From Bifidobacterium breve (GTDB lineage: Bacteria > Actinomycetota > Actinomycetes > Nanopelagicales > Nanopelagicaceae): a stretch of DNA of 64,000 nt. The notes beneath the pieces are model-generated. The model was not told where the DNA came from and did no database searches. It worked only from the letters and a program-made list of their open reading frames with translations. The stretch lies in NCBI GenBank assembly GCA_945889195.1, contig CAMDBB010000002.1, forward strand, positions 1 to 64,000, in the 5' to 3' direction. Within the stretch, counting starts at the first letter, position 1, and the number at the start of each line of letters is the position of its first letter. Below, in pieces: positions 17,814 through 28,028 of the stretch. A program made the position numbers and the translations under genes.

Positions 17814-19025
17814 ATGCTGGATCAGATGCGTGAACTTCGAGGCTATCCCGGCTTCTACTCACTCGCCGCCTCTCGATTTATCTCAAATGTAGGAAATGGC
17901 ATCTCGCCGATCGCCTTGGCTTATGGCGTTCTTAGCCTTCCCGGGGCTACCGGCAAAGACCTTTCGATTGTCATGGCCGCGCGCTTTGTTCCACTTCTCA
18001 TCTTTATGCTCTTTGGTGGAGTAATCGCTGATCGTTTTCAACGTAATCGCTTAGTTGGAAGCAGCGACATGATCGGTAGCTTTGTTGCAGGTGTAAGTGC
18101 AGTCTCACTTATTGCAGGATTTTCATCGACTTGGTTACTTGCAATTATGGGCGGAATATTTGGAATCCTTAACGCAATCTGGTGGCCCGCGATGTCTGGG
18201 GTTCTTCCCGAAATTGTTCCGAAAGAGAAGTTGCAGCAAGGAAATGCAGTCGTTGGTTTGCTGACAAATATCGGATACATCGTTGGAACGCTCGGCGGTG
18301 GAGTTATAGTTTCCACTGTCGGTGCTGGTTGGGGTTTATTGGCTGATGCCATCTCCTTCTTTATCGCAGGCGTTATCGTCTTGTTGTTGCCAATTACAGG
18401 ACGCGTTAAAGATAAGAGCCCTGGGATGATTCATGATCTCAAAGTTGGCTGGCGCGAATTCATTTCTCGCTCTTGGGTGATTGCGATGGTCTTTACCTTT
18501 GCCTTGATCAATATGGCTTTTGATTCGATGCTTTCTGTACTTGGGCCGCTCAATTTCAACGACCCTAAGACAGGTCCACAGCACTGGTCATATAACCTCG
18601 CTGGACTATCAATAGGAATGTTGATTGGTGGAATTTGGATTCTCAAAGTAAAGATTGAGCGGCCACTCTTTCTTGCGATGATTTTGATTGCGCTCTCATC
18701 AGTATGGGATTTCACGCTGGCTTTAGATTCGCCACTAATCGTTTCAATTCTCGCTGCTGTTTTCTCGGGAATCAGCCTCGAGGTCTTCATGGTGACGTGG
18801 AATACCTCGCTACAACACCACGTTCCTGAAGAGTCATACTCGCGGGTGAGCTCTTACGACACTCTGGGGTCCTTCGGTATCGCACCCCTTGGCATAGTGA
18901 TGGCTGGACCGCTGGCTATGCATTTTGGTATCAACTCAATCTTGATGGTCACTGGATTAACAACGCTCATTGCAGCAACTGCATCTCTCTTTGTCTCATC
19001 CGTACGCAATCTCAAAAACGACTAG
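17814..19025 (+). CDS. MFS transporter (enterobactin exporter / macrolide efflux-like)
   Basis: Twelve-helix major facilitator protein of about 403 residues. SRFISNVGNGISPIALAYGVL and VIADRFQRNRLVGSSDMIGSF (the latter with the loop 2-3 motif of the family) resemble the MFS_3 or MFS_1 exporters found widely in actinobacteria. Substrate is unknown. I chose the ATG at 17814; an upstream TTG at 17769 and an ATG at 17826 are alternatives, and none has a strong ribosome site. It is divergent from actinorhodopsin across a gap of about 220 bp and 9 bp ahead of the hemolysin III homologue. Confidence 0.8.
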   Translation: MLDQMRELRGYPGFYSLAASRFISNVGNGISPIALAYGVLSLPGATGKDLSIVMAARFVPLLIFMLFGGVIADRFQRNRLVGSSDMIGSFVAGVSAVSLIAGFSSTWLLAIMGGIFGILNAIWWPAMSGVLPEIVPKEKLQQGNAVVGLLTNIGYIVGTLGGGVIVSTVGAGWGLLADAISFFIAGVIVLLLPITGRVKDKSPGMIHDLKVGWREFISRSWVIAMVFTFALINMAFDSMLSVLGPLNFNDPKTGPQHWSYNLAGLSIGMLIGGIWILKVKIERPLFLAMILIALSSVWDFTLALDSPLIVSILAAVFSGISLEVFMVTWNTSLQHHVPEESYSRVSSYDTLGSFGIAPLGIVMAGPLAMHFGINSILMVTGLTTLIAATASLFVSSVRNLKND

Positions 19026-19034
19026 GCTCTGAAA

Positions 19035-19682
19035 GTGAGCATCGAACCACCAGTAGCCCCACCTAAGTTCCGAGGATGGTTGCATCTGATTGCAACACCG
19101 CTGGTGATTGCTGCCTCGCTCGTACTCTTTATCCTCAGTGGTGAATCCTTCAAACTCGCTGTCGCTCTCTATTCACTTACCGCGATCATGCTCTTTAGCG
19201 TTTCGGCGGTTTACCATCGCGTGCCTTGGGTGCCAGCAAAAAAGAAGATTTGGCGCCGCTGGGACCATGCCAATATCAACTTACTTATTGCAGGTTCATA
19301 CACACCATTCGCCGTAGCGCTTCTTGATGACCGTGATCGCAATATCTTGCTGGCAGTTGTCTGGACTGGCGCGCTCATTGGCGTTGCACTACGTGTCTTC
19401 TGGGTTGGCGCACCTCGTTGGTTATACGTTGCAAATTATTTACTCCTTGGCTGGGTTGCAATCATCTATACCCCGCAGCTCTATGACGAGGGTGGTTTAT
19501 GGGTGTTACTGCCAATCTTGATTGGTGGGCTGCTCTACTCAATTGGAGCCATCTTCTATGCGCTCAAACTGCCCGGGCGCAATGCGAAGTACTTCGGCTT
19601 CCACGAGCTATTTCATGTATTTGTGCTCGCAGCCTGGATTTCGCAGTATTTAGCGGTCTCCTTCGCCATTTACCGAAAGTAG
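19035..19682 (+). CDS. hemolysin III / PAQR-family membrane protein
   Basis: Seven-helix protein of 215 residues with the family signatures SAVYHRVPW, WDHANINLLIAGSYTPF and FGFHELFHVFVLAAW, which supply the Ser, His and Asp residues of the putative zinc site. Bacterial members (YqfA, HlyIII) have poorly defined roles in membrane homeostasis; haemolysis is not implied. It starts with GTG 9 bp after the MFS gene and is probably cotranscribed with it. Confidence 0.88.
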   Translation: MSIEPPVAPPKFRGWLHLIATPLVIAASLVLFILSGESFKLAVALYSLTAIMLFSVSAVYHRVPWVPAKKKIWRRWDHANINLLIAGSYTPFAVALLDDRDRNILLAVVWTGALIGVALRVFWVGAPRWLYVANYLLLGWVAIIYTPQLYDEGGLWVLLPILIGGLLYSIGAIFYALKLPGRNAKYFGFHELFHVFVLAAWISQYLAVSFAIYRK

Positions 19683-19735
19683 CCAGATGCTCTAGCCTTG
19701 GCTCCTCCACGGTTGAAGAATGTGAGTGAAGTGCA

Positions 19736-20566
19736 ATGGCAGAGAAGAAGTTCCGTAGTTGGGTAGGTTTTCGCGAGGAAGAAGAGCGCGCGCCTATCGC
19801 CAACCCTGTCGATCGTATTCGGGATCTTGAATCTCAATTAGCTGACCTACGATCACGACGTGACATCACCGGCCTAAGCCGTGAAGAGTTTGAAATTCTG
19901 GCAACTGAAACAGCGATGTCGATGATTAAGTCAGCGCAGGGCCGAGAAGCAAAGGCAACTGTTGCTGCTGAACGTTTAATGAATGAGAGCAATCGCGCCG
20001 CCAAGGACACTTTAGAAGGCGCCGAAAATAAAGCCCGCAGCATTCTGGCAGGAGCTGAAAGCCGTGGCCGTAAATACATTTCTACTGCAGAGGCAGAAGC
20101 TGCCGAGATCATCCGTGATGGCAGCCGCGAAGCTGCCGCTATTGCAGATGCCAAGGTTCGCGAAGCAGATTCAGTCGTCGAGAGTAAGAAGCGTGAAGCG
20201 GTAGCGTTGACATCAGCTGCCCGTCGCGAAGCAGAACGCGTTATTGCAGAGGCAGCTGAAAACGTCTCTGACTACCGCGCCTGGCTTGCAGAGATCATCA
20301 TTGAATCAGAGCGCCTCTACCGCAGCCAAGCGTCAACGCTTACCGCTGCAGAATCTGCCATTGCCCAATCTCGCGAAAAACTAGATTCTGCCTTCGCACG
20401 CCTAGCGCGTATGCAGTCACAGGTTGATGCTTCATTTAATGAAGATGGCACAGTAAAGAAATCTGCTCCTATCAAAGTTGAGAGTAAGAGAACTCGCGCC
20501 GCAATCGCTGCTCCAAAGAAAAGTTCAAAGAGCGTAGCTAAGAAAAAGCCAGCAAAGCGTAAGTAG
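19736..20566 (+). CDS. coiled-coil protein with a lysine-rich C-terminal tail (DivIVA-like organisation)
   Basis: A 276-residue soluble protein. Residues 1-20 are charged and include FRSWVGF; 25-45 give a short coiled coil (VDRIRDLESQLADLRS). Residues 55-225 form a long Ala/Glu/Arg-rich coiled coil (GAENKARSILAGAESRGRK, REAERVIAEAAENV). Residues 241-276 form a basic tail ending SVAKKKPAKRK. The pattern is like actinobacterial polar-growth or septal scaffolds such as DivIVA/Wag31 or SepIVA, but no decisive motif is seen. It is followed 6 bp later by an acyltransferase. Confidence 0.55.
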   Translation: MAEKKFRSWVGFREEEERAPIANPVDRIRDLESQLADLRSRRDITGLSREEFEILATETAMSMIKSAQGREAKATVAAERLMNESNRAAKDTLEGAENKARSILAGAESRGRKYISTAEAEAAEIIRDGSREAAAIADAKVREADSVVESKKREAVALTSAARREAERVIAEAAENVSDYRAWLAEIIIESERLYRSQASTLTAAESAIAQSREKLDSAFARLARMQSQVDASFNEDGTVKKSAPIKVESKRTRAAIAAPKKSSKSVAKKKPAKRK

Positions 20567-20572
20567 TTTTTT

Positions 20573-22324
20573 ATGACTGCCAAACGCAGTATCCAATACA
20601 TCCCAGCAATCGATGGGTTGCGCGCTCTTGCAGTAATTGCTGTGATGTTCTACCACCTCGGTTTCTCATGGATCCCTGGCGGCTTTCTCGGCGTCGACCT
20701 CTTCTTCGTAATCTCTGGGTATGTCATTACGAGAATGCTTCTAGACTCGATTGCGCAGAGTGGTGGTTTGGATCTCCGCGGTTTTTATCTCGCACGTCTT
20801 CGTCGCTTGTTGCCGGCGCTGCTCTTTATGCTCACCACCACAATCATCGCTGTTGGAATATGGGCTCCAGATACGATCAAGCGGTTATTAGTTGATACTC
20901 CTTTTGCGCTTACCGGCACTATAAATTGGTGGTTGGTTGCAAATGAGCAAGATTACTTTGAAAGCATCGGCCGTCCGCCTCTTCTGCAGCACACCTGGTC
21001 GCTTGCAGTCGAAGCGCAGTTCTATCTCGTCTGGCCGTTGATCCTCTACTTTATTCTTAAGAAATTCGGTAAGAAGCACATCCCTGTTGCAGCGCTTTTC
21101 ATTGCAGCTGCCTCAGGTATCGCTCTGCTTCTGGTGTCATTCTCCATTGATGCCGCTAACGCCTCAAAGGTAAGCCATGTCTACTTTGGCACAGATACAC
21201 ATAGCATCGGGCTCTTTCTGGGGGCTGCTCTTGCGGTGAGCTGGATTCCACAGAACTTTAGAGTTGAACTATCTCGCAAAGGTCAGAATTTCATCGATGG
21301 TATTGGCGTCTTTGGATTCATAGGAATCTTGGCAACGTTCTTACTTATCGATGCATCGAATCCAGCCATGTACAAAATCGCTTTTCCTTTGGCAGGTATT
21401 TTTGGCGCTGCCATCATCGCGTCAATTGTTCACCCTGCATCAAGGTTCGCACCTGTTCTGCAGAACCAGGTCCTGCTCTGGATTGGTGAGCGTTCCTATG
21501 CCATCTATCTCTGGCACTGGGTTATCTTTCAAGTGACGCGTCCTACTGTTGATCTTGCAGGTCAAGCATGGGCGCTCTATTCGCTACGCATTCTGATTGT
21601 CTTTGCATTGGCTGATATCTCACTTCGCTATGTCGAACTCCCAATTCGTCGCGGCGTCATTCAATATTGGATTAAGGGGCGTAAATACCGGACGAAGAAA
21701 GAACGTAATCGCCAGACATCATTACTGAGCACGACAAATGTCATTGTTGTGATTATTGATGCAGTCATCAGCGTTCGCGCTATCTCAATCGCAAACGATG
21801 ATCGCGTAGCACTTGAAAAATCTCTGACTGTCGATACTTCTACCGTGGTGCCAACCGAAAAAGACGGGTTATGGGTTACTGGCGATTCAGTAATTCTCGG
21901 AATTCGCTCAGTTCTAGAGGAGAACCAACCAATTTCACTCGTCAACGCTCGAATTGGCCGGCAGGCGCCAGAGCTCCTTGAGGTCTTAATTCAAGATCAA
22001 CCACAAGCTTTAGATTCGCCCGTCATCTTCAATTTAGGCAATAACAATGCGCTCTCTCGTGAACAGGTTGAGCAGATATTTGAAGCGGTAAAGGGGCAGC
22101 CTCAAATCATCGTAGTAAATACCGCTGTCCCCCGCCCTTGGCGTGATGGAAATAATCAGATCATCAATGAAGTTGCAGCAAAGTATCCGCAGGCAGATGT
22201 CATTGATTGGAGCGCTATTTCAAATGGTCGCCCTGAATACTTCGCACCGGATGGAGTTCATTTGGTGCCCGCAGGTGTCAACGCATATGTCAGTGCGATA
22301 CTCGAGAAGTTGCAGGAGAAATAA
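20573..22324 (+). CDS. OafA-type membrane acyltransferase with C-terminal SGNH domain
   Basis: A 583-residue protein with two modules. The N-terminal acyltransferase_3 domain (about 1-370, ten or eleven helices) starts IPAIDGLRALAVIAVMFYHLG and contains the GVDLFFVISGYVITRM signature. The C-terminal extracytoplasmic SGNH hydrolase-like domain has GDSV (S439) and DGVHLVPAG (D560, H563). Such proteins move acetyl or other acyl groups onto cell-wall polymers or glycans. The target here is unknown. It ends in a strong bidirectional terminator. Confidence 0.9.
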   Translation: MTAKRSIQYIPAIDGLRALAVIAVMFYHLGFSWIPGGFLGVDLFFVISGYVITRMLLDSIAQSGGLDLRGFYLARLRRLLPALLFMLTTTIIAVGIWAPDTIKRLLVDTPFALTGTINWWLVANEQDYFESIGRPPLLQHTWSLAVEAQFYLVWPLILYFILKKFGKKHIPVAALFIAAASGIALLLVSFSIDAANASKVSHVYFGTDTHSIGLFLGAALAVSWIPQNFRVELSRKGQNFIDGIGVFGFIGILATFLLIDASNPAMYKIAFPLAGIFGAAIIASIVHPASRFAPVLQNQVLLWIGERSYAIYLWHWVIFQVTRPTVDLAGQAWALYSLRILIVFALADISLRYVELPIRRGVIQYWIKGRKYRTKKERNRQTSLLSTTNVIVVIIDAVISVRAISIANDDRVALEKSLTVDTSTVVPTEKDGLWVTGDSVILGIRSVLEENQPISLVNARIGRQAPELLEVLIQDQPQALDSPVIFNLGNNNALSREQVEQIFEAVKGQPQIIVVNTAVPRPWRDGNNQIINEVAAKYPQADVIDWSAISNGRPEYFAPDGVHLVPAGVNAYVSAILEKLQEK

Positions 22325-22354
22325 GAAACCCCGCCATCTCTGACGGGGTTTCTT
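22323..22354. terminator. bidirectional intrinsic terminator
   Basis: Perfect 11-bp stem, AAGAAACCCCG with CGGGGTTTCTT, around a ten-base loop. It lies between the convergent acyltransferase (+) and H1-like (-) genes and is suited to both because the arms carry A and T runs. Confidence 0.9.
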
Positions 22355-22366
22355 ACAAAGTACTTC

Positions 22367-23206
22367 TTATTCGAATTGGCCAGCAAATCCAAACGCTGGT
22401 GCAACTCCGTATGAACCATCTGCATAGACTGCAGTGACTCGGAATGATGTTGATCCATCTGCAGATGTCTTAGCAAATTCTGCAGCGTAGGTAGTTGCAG
22501 AAACTTCAGAGACAACTTTCCACTCGCCCATATTTGCACGAGTTTCAACTGTGTAACCTGAGACCTCGCCTGCTGGCGCCTTCCAAGTAATTACCATGAC
22601 AGCCTTTGAGCTATCTTTCCAATTTCCAATGAAGCGTGATGGCGCTTCACCAGTTGCTGCTGCTGGATCAATAGTTGCAGGAGCTTCGGTTGTCTCTTCC
22701 ATTGCTTCTTCTGTTGCTTCTGGAGCAGCTGATTCAGTTACTGCTGGTTCTGAAGCAGGTGCATCATCAGAATCTTTTCCTGAATTTGAAATGACAATTG
22801 CTGCAAGTAATACAACTGCGACGAGAACTGCAAAGAGAGTCTTGCCTGATGAGCCCTGACGTGGAGCAGCGCTTGGCTTTGCAGCAGCTGCTTTTACCGC
22901 TGGCTTTGCAGCAGCTGGCGCAGGTGTTGTTGAGACGTTTACCGGTGTTGTCGCCTTAAAAGCTGTCGCTTTCTTGGCTGCGCTCTTCTTCTTCACTGCG
23001 CTCTTCTTGGCAACGGCCTTTTTGGTAGTTGTCTTCTTCTTCGCTACTGCTTTTTTGGCAACTGCTTTTTTCTTAGCGGTTGTCTTCTTAGCAACAGTCT
23101 TCTTGACTGCGCTCTTCTTCGCTACCGACTTCTTTTTCGCAGCGCTCTTCTTCGCCGGAGACTTCTTCACGGCCTTCTTGACTGCGCTCTTCTTCTTAAC
23201 TGCCAC
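22367..23206 (-). CDS. membrane-anchored histone H1-like protein with FnIII-like outer domain
   Basis: A 279-residue protein in three parts. Residues 1-84 are a near-pure Lys/Ala/Thr/Ser tail built from irregular AVKK and AKK units, like the C-terminal tail of histone H1 and the mycobacterial HupB tail. After an Ala/Pro linker, residues 124-140 form one transmembrane helix (TLFAVLVAVVLLAAIVIS). An acidic linker follows (about 143-185), then a beta-rich domain (about 186-270; VITWKAPAGEVSGYTVETR, TSFRVTAVYADGSYG) that fits a fibronectin type III fold. The positive-inside rule puts the basic tail in the cytoplasm. Function unknown; tethering DNA to the membrane is a hypothesis. Confidence 0.65.
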   Translation of the reverse strand: MAVKKKSAVKKAVKKSPAKKSAAKKKSVAKKSAVKKTVAKKTTAKKKAVAKKAVAKKKTTTKKAVAKKSAVKKKSAAKKATAFKATTPVNVSTTPAPAAAKPAVKAAAAKPSAAPRQGSSGKTLFAVLVAVVLLAAIVISNSGKDSDDAPASEPAVTESAAPEATEEAMEETTEAPATIDPAAATGEAPSRFIGNWKDSSKAVMVITWKAPAGEVSGYTVETRANMGEWKVVSEVSATTYAAEFAKTSADGSTSFRVTAVYADGSYGVAPAFGFAGQFE

Positions 23207-23261
23207 GGTGTATCTCCTTGAGTGATTGAGAAATCTAGGGTGTTGACGCTATGGCCCAAGT

Positions 23262-23879
23262 TTATCCCAGAGAGGTAAGCAATCCGATCACATGGGGTGC
23301 TATTGCTCGGAGTGATTTTCCACGATGACTAATCGCATCCTTCTCCTCCGCGCTCATTTGAGCGCTGGAAATCTCGTAACCCTCAGGGCGAAAAATTGGG
23401 TCATATCCAAAACCTTGTTCACCTATGGGAGCTCGCAAAATCCATCCTTCGAAGTGAGCCTCTTCGGTATGGCTTCTTCCGTCGGGCAGATAGAGCGCAG
23501 CAACACATGTGAAGTGGGCGCTACGTTTCTCATCCGGAACATCGCGCAGCTGAGTAAGTACCTTTGCTGTATTTGCCTGATCATCGCCATGTGAACCTGC
23601 CCAGCGCGCGGAGAAAATACCTGGATCTCCATTAAGTGCATCAACACAGAGACCGCTGTCATCTGCAATTGCAGGAAGACCAGTGGCGAGCGACATCTCG
23701 CGCGCCTTCTTTAAAGCATTCTCTTGGAAAGTTTCGCCATCTTCTACAACATCATGTAGATCTGGAAATTTATCTAACCCAAGAAGCTCTATCTGGCCTG
23801 GAGCGATTGCATCCAGAATTCGACGAAATTCTTCGATCTTTCCTTTGTTACGCGTTGCGAGCAGTAATTGGTGGGGCAT
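23262..23879 (-). CDS. rdgB: XTP/dITP pyrophosphatase (RdgB/HAM1)
   Basis: House-cleaning nucleotide pyrophosphatase (205 residues) that removes dITP and XTP. It begins LLLATRNKGKIEEFRRIL, then has LPAIADDSGLCVDALNG, GIFSARWAG and FGYDPIFRP, with SHRGKSLRAI near the end; all family signatures are intact. It abuts rph (the rph stop region is next to this start at 23879), and the rph-rdgB pair is conserved in actinobacteria. Confidence 0.95.
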   Translation of the reverse strand: MPHQLLLATRNKGKIEEFRRILDAIAPGQIELLGLDKFPDLHDVVEDGETFQENALKKAREMSLATGLPAIADDSGLCVDALNGDPGIFSARWAGSHGDDQANTAKVLTQLRDVPDEKRSAHFTCVAALYLPDGRSHTEEAHFEGWILRAPIGEQGFGYDPIFRPEGYEISSAQMSAEEKDAISHRGKSLRAIAPHVIGLLTSLG

Positions 23880-24605
23880 CTACTTTGCTAACGCGCTCTT
23901 CTGCAGTTGGGTGAGCTCTACGCAACCTGCAACGGCCAAATCGAGAAGCCCATCCAAAAGTGCGCGATCAAAAGGTGCTCCTTCTGCAGTTCCTTGAACT
24001 TCGATAAAGCGACCATCGCCTGAGCAGACAACATTCATATCAGTTTCAGCGCGTACATCTTCTTCATAACAGAGGTCGAGCATCGGAACTCCATCAATGA
24101 TTCCCACGCTGACTGCAGCGACAGAATCGGCCAGAGGTTTTGCTCCTGCCTTGATGTGGCCCTCTTTCTGCGCCCATGAGATTGCATCAGCAAGTGCAAC
24201 ATATGCACCGGTAATTGCAGCGGTACGTGTTCCACCATCTGCCTGCAAAACGTCGCAGTCAATCACAATTGTATTCTCGCCAAGTTCTTTCATATCAACA
24301 ATTCCACGAAGTGAGCGCCCAACCAATCGAGAAATCTCTTGAGTTCTTCCGCCCAGCTTTCCCTTAACGCTCTCGCGATCAGAACGTGTATGAGTAGCGC
24401 GAGGAAGCATTGAATACTCTGAAGTTACCCAACCATTTCCAGAATCCTTTAACCAACGTGGAACACCGGGTGTAAAGGATGCAACACAGAGAACTCGTGT
24501 CTTACCAAACTCAACAAGCACTGAACCTTCTGCATGATCGAGCCATCCTCGCGTGATTTTGATTTCGCGAAGTTGATTTACCTGACGTCCATCGTTGCGT
24601 GCCAT
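23880..24605 (-). CDS. rph: ribonuclease PH
   Basis: Phosphorolytic 3' exoribonuclease (241 residues) that trims tRNA 3' ends. It starts [26 protein letters not shown] with the family signatures [47 protein letters not shown] and [17 protein letters not shown]. It lies 17 bp downstream of murI and directly upstream of rdgB. Confidence 0.96.
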   Translation of the reverse strand: MARNDGRQVNQLREIKITRGWLDHAEGSVLVEFGKTRVLCVASFTPGVPRWLKDSGNGWVTSEYSMLPRATHTRSDRESVKGKLGGRTQEISRLVGRSLRGIVDMKELGENTIVIDCDVLQADGGTRTAAITGAYVALADAISWAQKEGHIKAGAKPLADSVAAVSVGIIDGVPMLDLCYEEDVRAETDMNVVCSGDGRFIEVQGTAEGAPFDRALLDGLLDLAVAGCVELTQLQKSALAK

Positions 24606-24622
24606 GAGTTGCTCCGGTTTCC

Positions 24623-25420
24623 CTATAGATCTTGATGTTGAACTGCGGTGACTTCAGGTCCAAGGAACCTGCGTGCGAGCGACTCAAAAGCTTGAGCATC
24701 CCCTGTTGCTAAAAATGTATGTGTTGGAGGCGTAGTAGAAGGTGCACGTAGTAGTGAGTTCTCGATCAGTACGCGATAGAGGTCTTTGGCAGTCTCTTCG
24801 GCGCTAGAAACAAGCGAGACTCCATTGCCCATCACATAAGAAATCACACCGGTCAAAAGTGGGTAGTGCGTACATCCCAGCACCAAGGTGTCAACATCGG
24901 CTTCAATCATCGGCTGTAAATACTCTCGGGCGACTTTGGTGATGGCATCCCCTGAAGTTTCACCACGTTCCACATATTCAACAAAGAGTGGGCAGGCGAT
25001 TGATTGAATCGTTAATTGCGGAGCGGCAGCGAAGGCATCGAGATAGGCCTTGGAATCGATAGTTGCGCGTGTGCCGATAACGCCAACTCGACCAGTACGA
25101 GTGGCAGCAACTGCGCGACGTACTGCTGGTTGAATCACTTCAATAACAGGAATTGAGTATCGCTCTCGCGCATCGCGGAGCATGGCAGCACTAGCAGTGT
25201 TGCAGGCAATGACTAGAGCCTTCACACCTTGGCTGACGAGAAAATCTAAAGTCTCTAAAGAGAAATCTCTGACTTCAGCGAGTGAACGGGGGCCGTAGGG
25301 ACCGCGCGCAGTATCGCCAATATAAATTGTGGATTCATTAGGAAGTTGATCAAGGATTGCACGAGCCACAGTGAGTCCACCAACGCCAGAATCGAAGATT
25401 CCGATTGGCGCGTTACTCAT
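24623..25420 (-). CDS. murI: glutamate racemase
   Basis: Supplies D-glutamate for peptidoglycan. It has [17 protein letters not shown], the first catalytic cysteine in [11 protein letters not shown] and the second in [11 protein letters not shown] chose the ATG at 25420 ([10 protein letters not shown], 265 aa), which places the first motif at the usual distance from the N terminus. A GTG at 25453, overlapping the cysM stop and preceded by GGA, would add 11 residues and cannot be excluded, since the ATG has no clear ribosome site. Confidence 0.94.
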   Translation of the reverse strand: MSNAPIGIFDSGVGGLTVARAILDQLPNESTIYIGDTARGPYGPRSLAEVRDFSLETLDFLVSQGVKALVIACNTASAAMLRDARERYSIPVIEVIQPAVRRAVAATRTGRVGVIGTRATIDSKAYLDAFAAAPQLTIQSIACPLFVEYVERGETSGDAITKVAREYLQPMIEADVDTLVLGCTHYPLLTGVISYVMGNGVSLVSSAEETAKDLYRVLIENSLLRAPSTTPPTHTFLATGDAQAFESLARRFLGPEVTAVQHQDL

Positions 25421-25443
25421 GGGCTTTAGTCTAACTGGGGAAG

Positions 25444-26669
<1,226 letters not shown>

Positions 26670-26712
26670 AGCCTTATTATCGCTAAAAAACGCCGTGAAC
26701 TCTAATTGAGAT

Positions 26713-27129
26713 TTATGCGGTAATTACGACTGGTTCTTCAGTCACAACTCCATCAATAATGCGATACGAGCGGAACTCTGTTGCAGGTGCAATCTCTTTG
26801 CGTGTAGAGACGAGCACGTAGTGAGCCCCTGGCTCGCCGGCATAGGCGATATCTGTCCTTGATGGGTAGGCCTCAGTCTCGGTATGAGAGTGATAGATCA
26901 CGACAATCTCTTCATCGTTGTCATCAACTTCGCGATACAGGGCCAACAAATCTTTTGGGTCAAATTCGTAAAAAGTTGGAGAGTGAGCTGAGTTGATCAT
27001 CGGCTTTAGTCGAAGCGCTTTATCTGAGCCCACTGGCCCAAGAACAACTCCGCAGCACTCATCAGGATATTCAGCGCGCGATTGCTCGAGGATTGCATCA
27101 ACAATCTTCTGTGAAATCTCAAGAGTCAT
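26713..27129 (-). CDS. mec: CysO-cysteine peptidase Mec (JAMM metalloprotease)
   Basis: A 138-residue Mov34/MPN protein with a complete JAMM site: E24 in YPDECCGVVLG, H80 and H82 in IYHSHTETEAYPS, S90 and D93. In mycobacteria this zinc peptidase releases cysteine from the C terminus of CysO. It is followed by cysO after 43 bp and preceded by the DUF2017 gene. Confidence 0.93.
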   Translation of the reverse strand: MTLEISQKIVDAILEQSRAEYPDECCGVVLGPVGSDKALRLKPMINSAHSPTFYEFDPKDLLALYREVDDNDEEIVVIYHSHTETEAYPSRTDIAYAGEPGAHYVLVSTRKEIAPATEFRSYRIIDGVVTEEPVVITA

Positions 27130-27147
27130 GCGCGAATACTACATGCC

Positions 27148-27738
27148 TTAAGAATTACCTAGCTGCGCCTCTTCATCTTCATCAGCATCGTCAATGAGTG
27201 CACTCAATAACGTTTCTTGTAACCAGCCAAGCCATGTATAGACAGCGTAGACACCACGCAGGGGATCATCAGGAGCGAGTAGTTCCAACTCTTCATGCGA
27301 ACTGTTCTCAACTTTGAGGCGAACTCCAAGGGCAAGCCGAATGTCGTTGATTGCACCAAGCCACGCATTTGCATTTTCATGATCTAAATCAACGGTGCCG
27401 TCATCAGAAGATTTCAGATGTATGCGCATTGAAATCGCGTGTGCTTGCTTCTTCTGCCGCAAAGTTGATTCGGTATAGCGACGAAACTCTGATGCATCAA
27501 CAGAATCTGCGTACGCATTCGGCAACAACCGATGGAGCACTTCATCTTCAGGTGGCGAATCATGAGAAGTAATACCAACCATCGCGGCAAGTGGATCATC
27601 ATGGCCATGGTCTGTGCGTTCAGCTAAAAGTTCAATGATTTGTTCGCAGAGATTAAGGAGGACTTCCTTCTCGCTATCAGCAAATTGCGCTATATAGGAA
27701 TGATCACCGTGGCGCTTAAAGCCTTCGGTTGAAGTCAT
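27148..27738 (-). CDS. DUF2017 family protein
   Basis: A 196-residue soluble protein, starting [28 protein letters not shown] after a short leader, rich in acidic residues near the end ([14 protein letters not shown]). Actinobacterial DUF2017 proteins always sit between clpS and mec (Rv1332 position). Function is unknown; the constant link to clpS hints at a proteolysis role. The start ATG overlaps the clpS stop as ATGA. Confidence 0.85.
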   Translation of the reverse strand: MTSTEGFKRHGDHSYIAQFADSEKEVLLNLCEQIIELLAERTDHGHDDPLAAMVGITSHDSPPEDEVLHRLLPNAYADSVDASEFRRYTESTLRQKKQAHAISMRIHLKSSDDGTVDLDHENANAWLGAINDIRLALGVRLKVENSSHEELELLAPDDPLRGVYAVYTWLGWLQETLLSALIDDADEDEEAQLGNS

Positions 27739-28028
27739 AGCTGATCACCGCGTTGCAGCGTGGCCCACAAGCCATATTCATGGAGACGAGCAACATCGTG
27801 CTCCATCTCTTCGCGACTGCCAGTCGAAACGATTGCCTTGCCATCATTATGTACTTGCAACATTAATTCTGTTGCACGCGCCTTCGAATATCCAAAGAGC
27901 TCCATAAAGACATAGACAACATAGGTCTGCAGATTTACTGGGTCATCCCAGACGATGGTGACCCAAGGTGTATCCCCCGAAAAGATTGCACGGATCTCTT
28001 CTTCGATCTTATCCGCAGTCTTTACCAT
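27735..28028 (-). CDS. clpS: ATP-dependent Clp protease adaptor ClpS
   Basis: A 97-residue adaptor that delivers N-degron proteins to ClpC/ClpA. The core [44 protein letters not shown] is intact, including the Asp-Asp and hydrophobic residues of the N-degron pocket and the His of the HNDG loop. The ATG at 28028 overlaps the stop of the GH18 gene (TGATG); a GTG one codon upstream is possible. First gene of the conserved clpS-DUF2017-mec-cysO-cysM run. Confidence 0.93.
   Translation of the reverse strand: MVKTADKIEEEIRAIFSGDTPWVTIVWDDPVNLQTYVVYVFMELFGYSKARATELMLQVHNDGKAIVSTGSREEMEHDVARLHEYGLWATLQRGDQL

Noticed and set aside
22955-23205. Repetitive lysine-codon DNA that looks like a tandem repeat or CRISPR-like array
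   Set aside because: The units are irregular and code for the Lys/Ala tail of the H1-like protein; no fixed repeat-spacer pattern exists.
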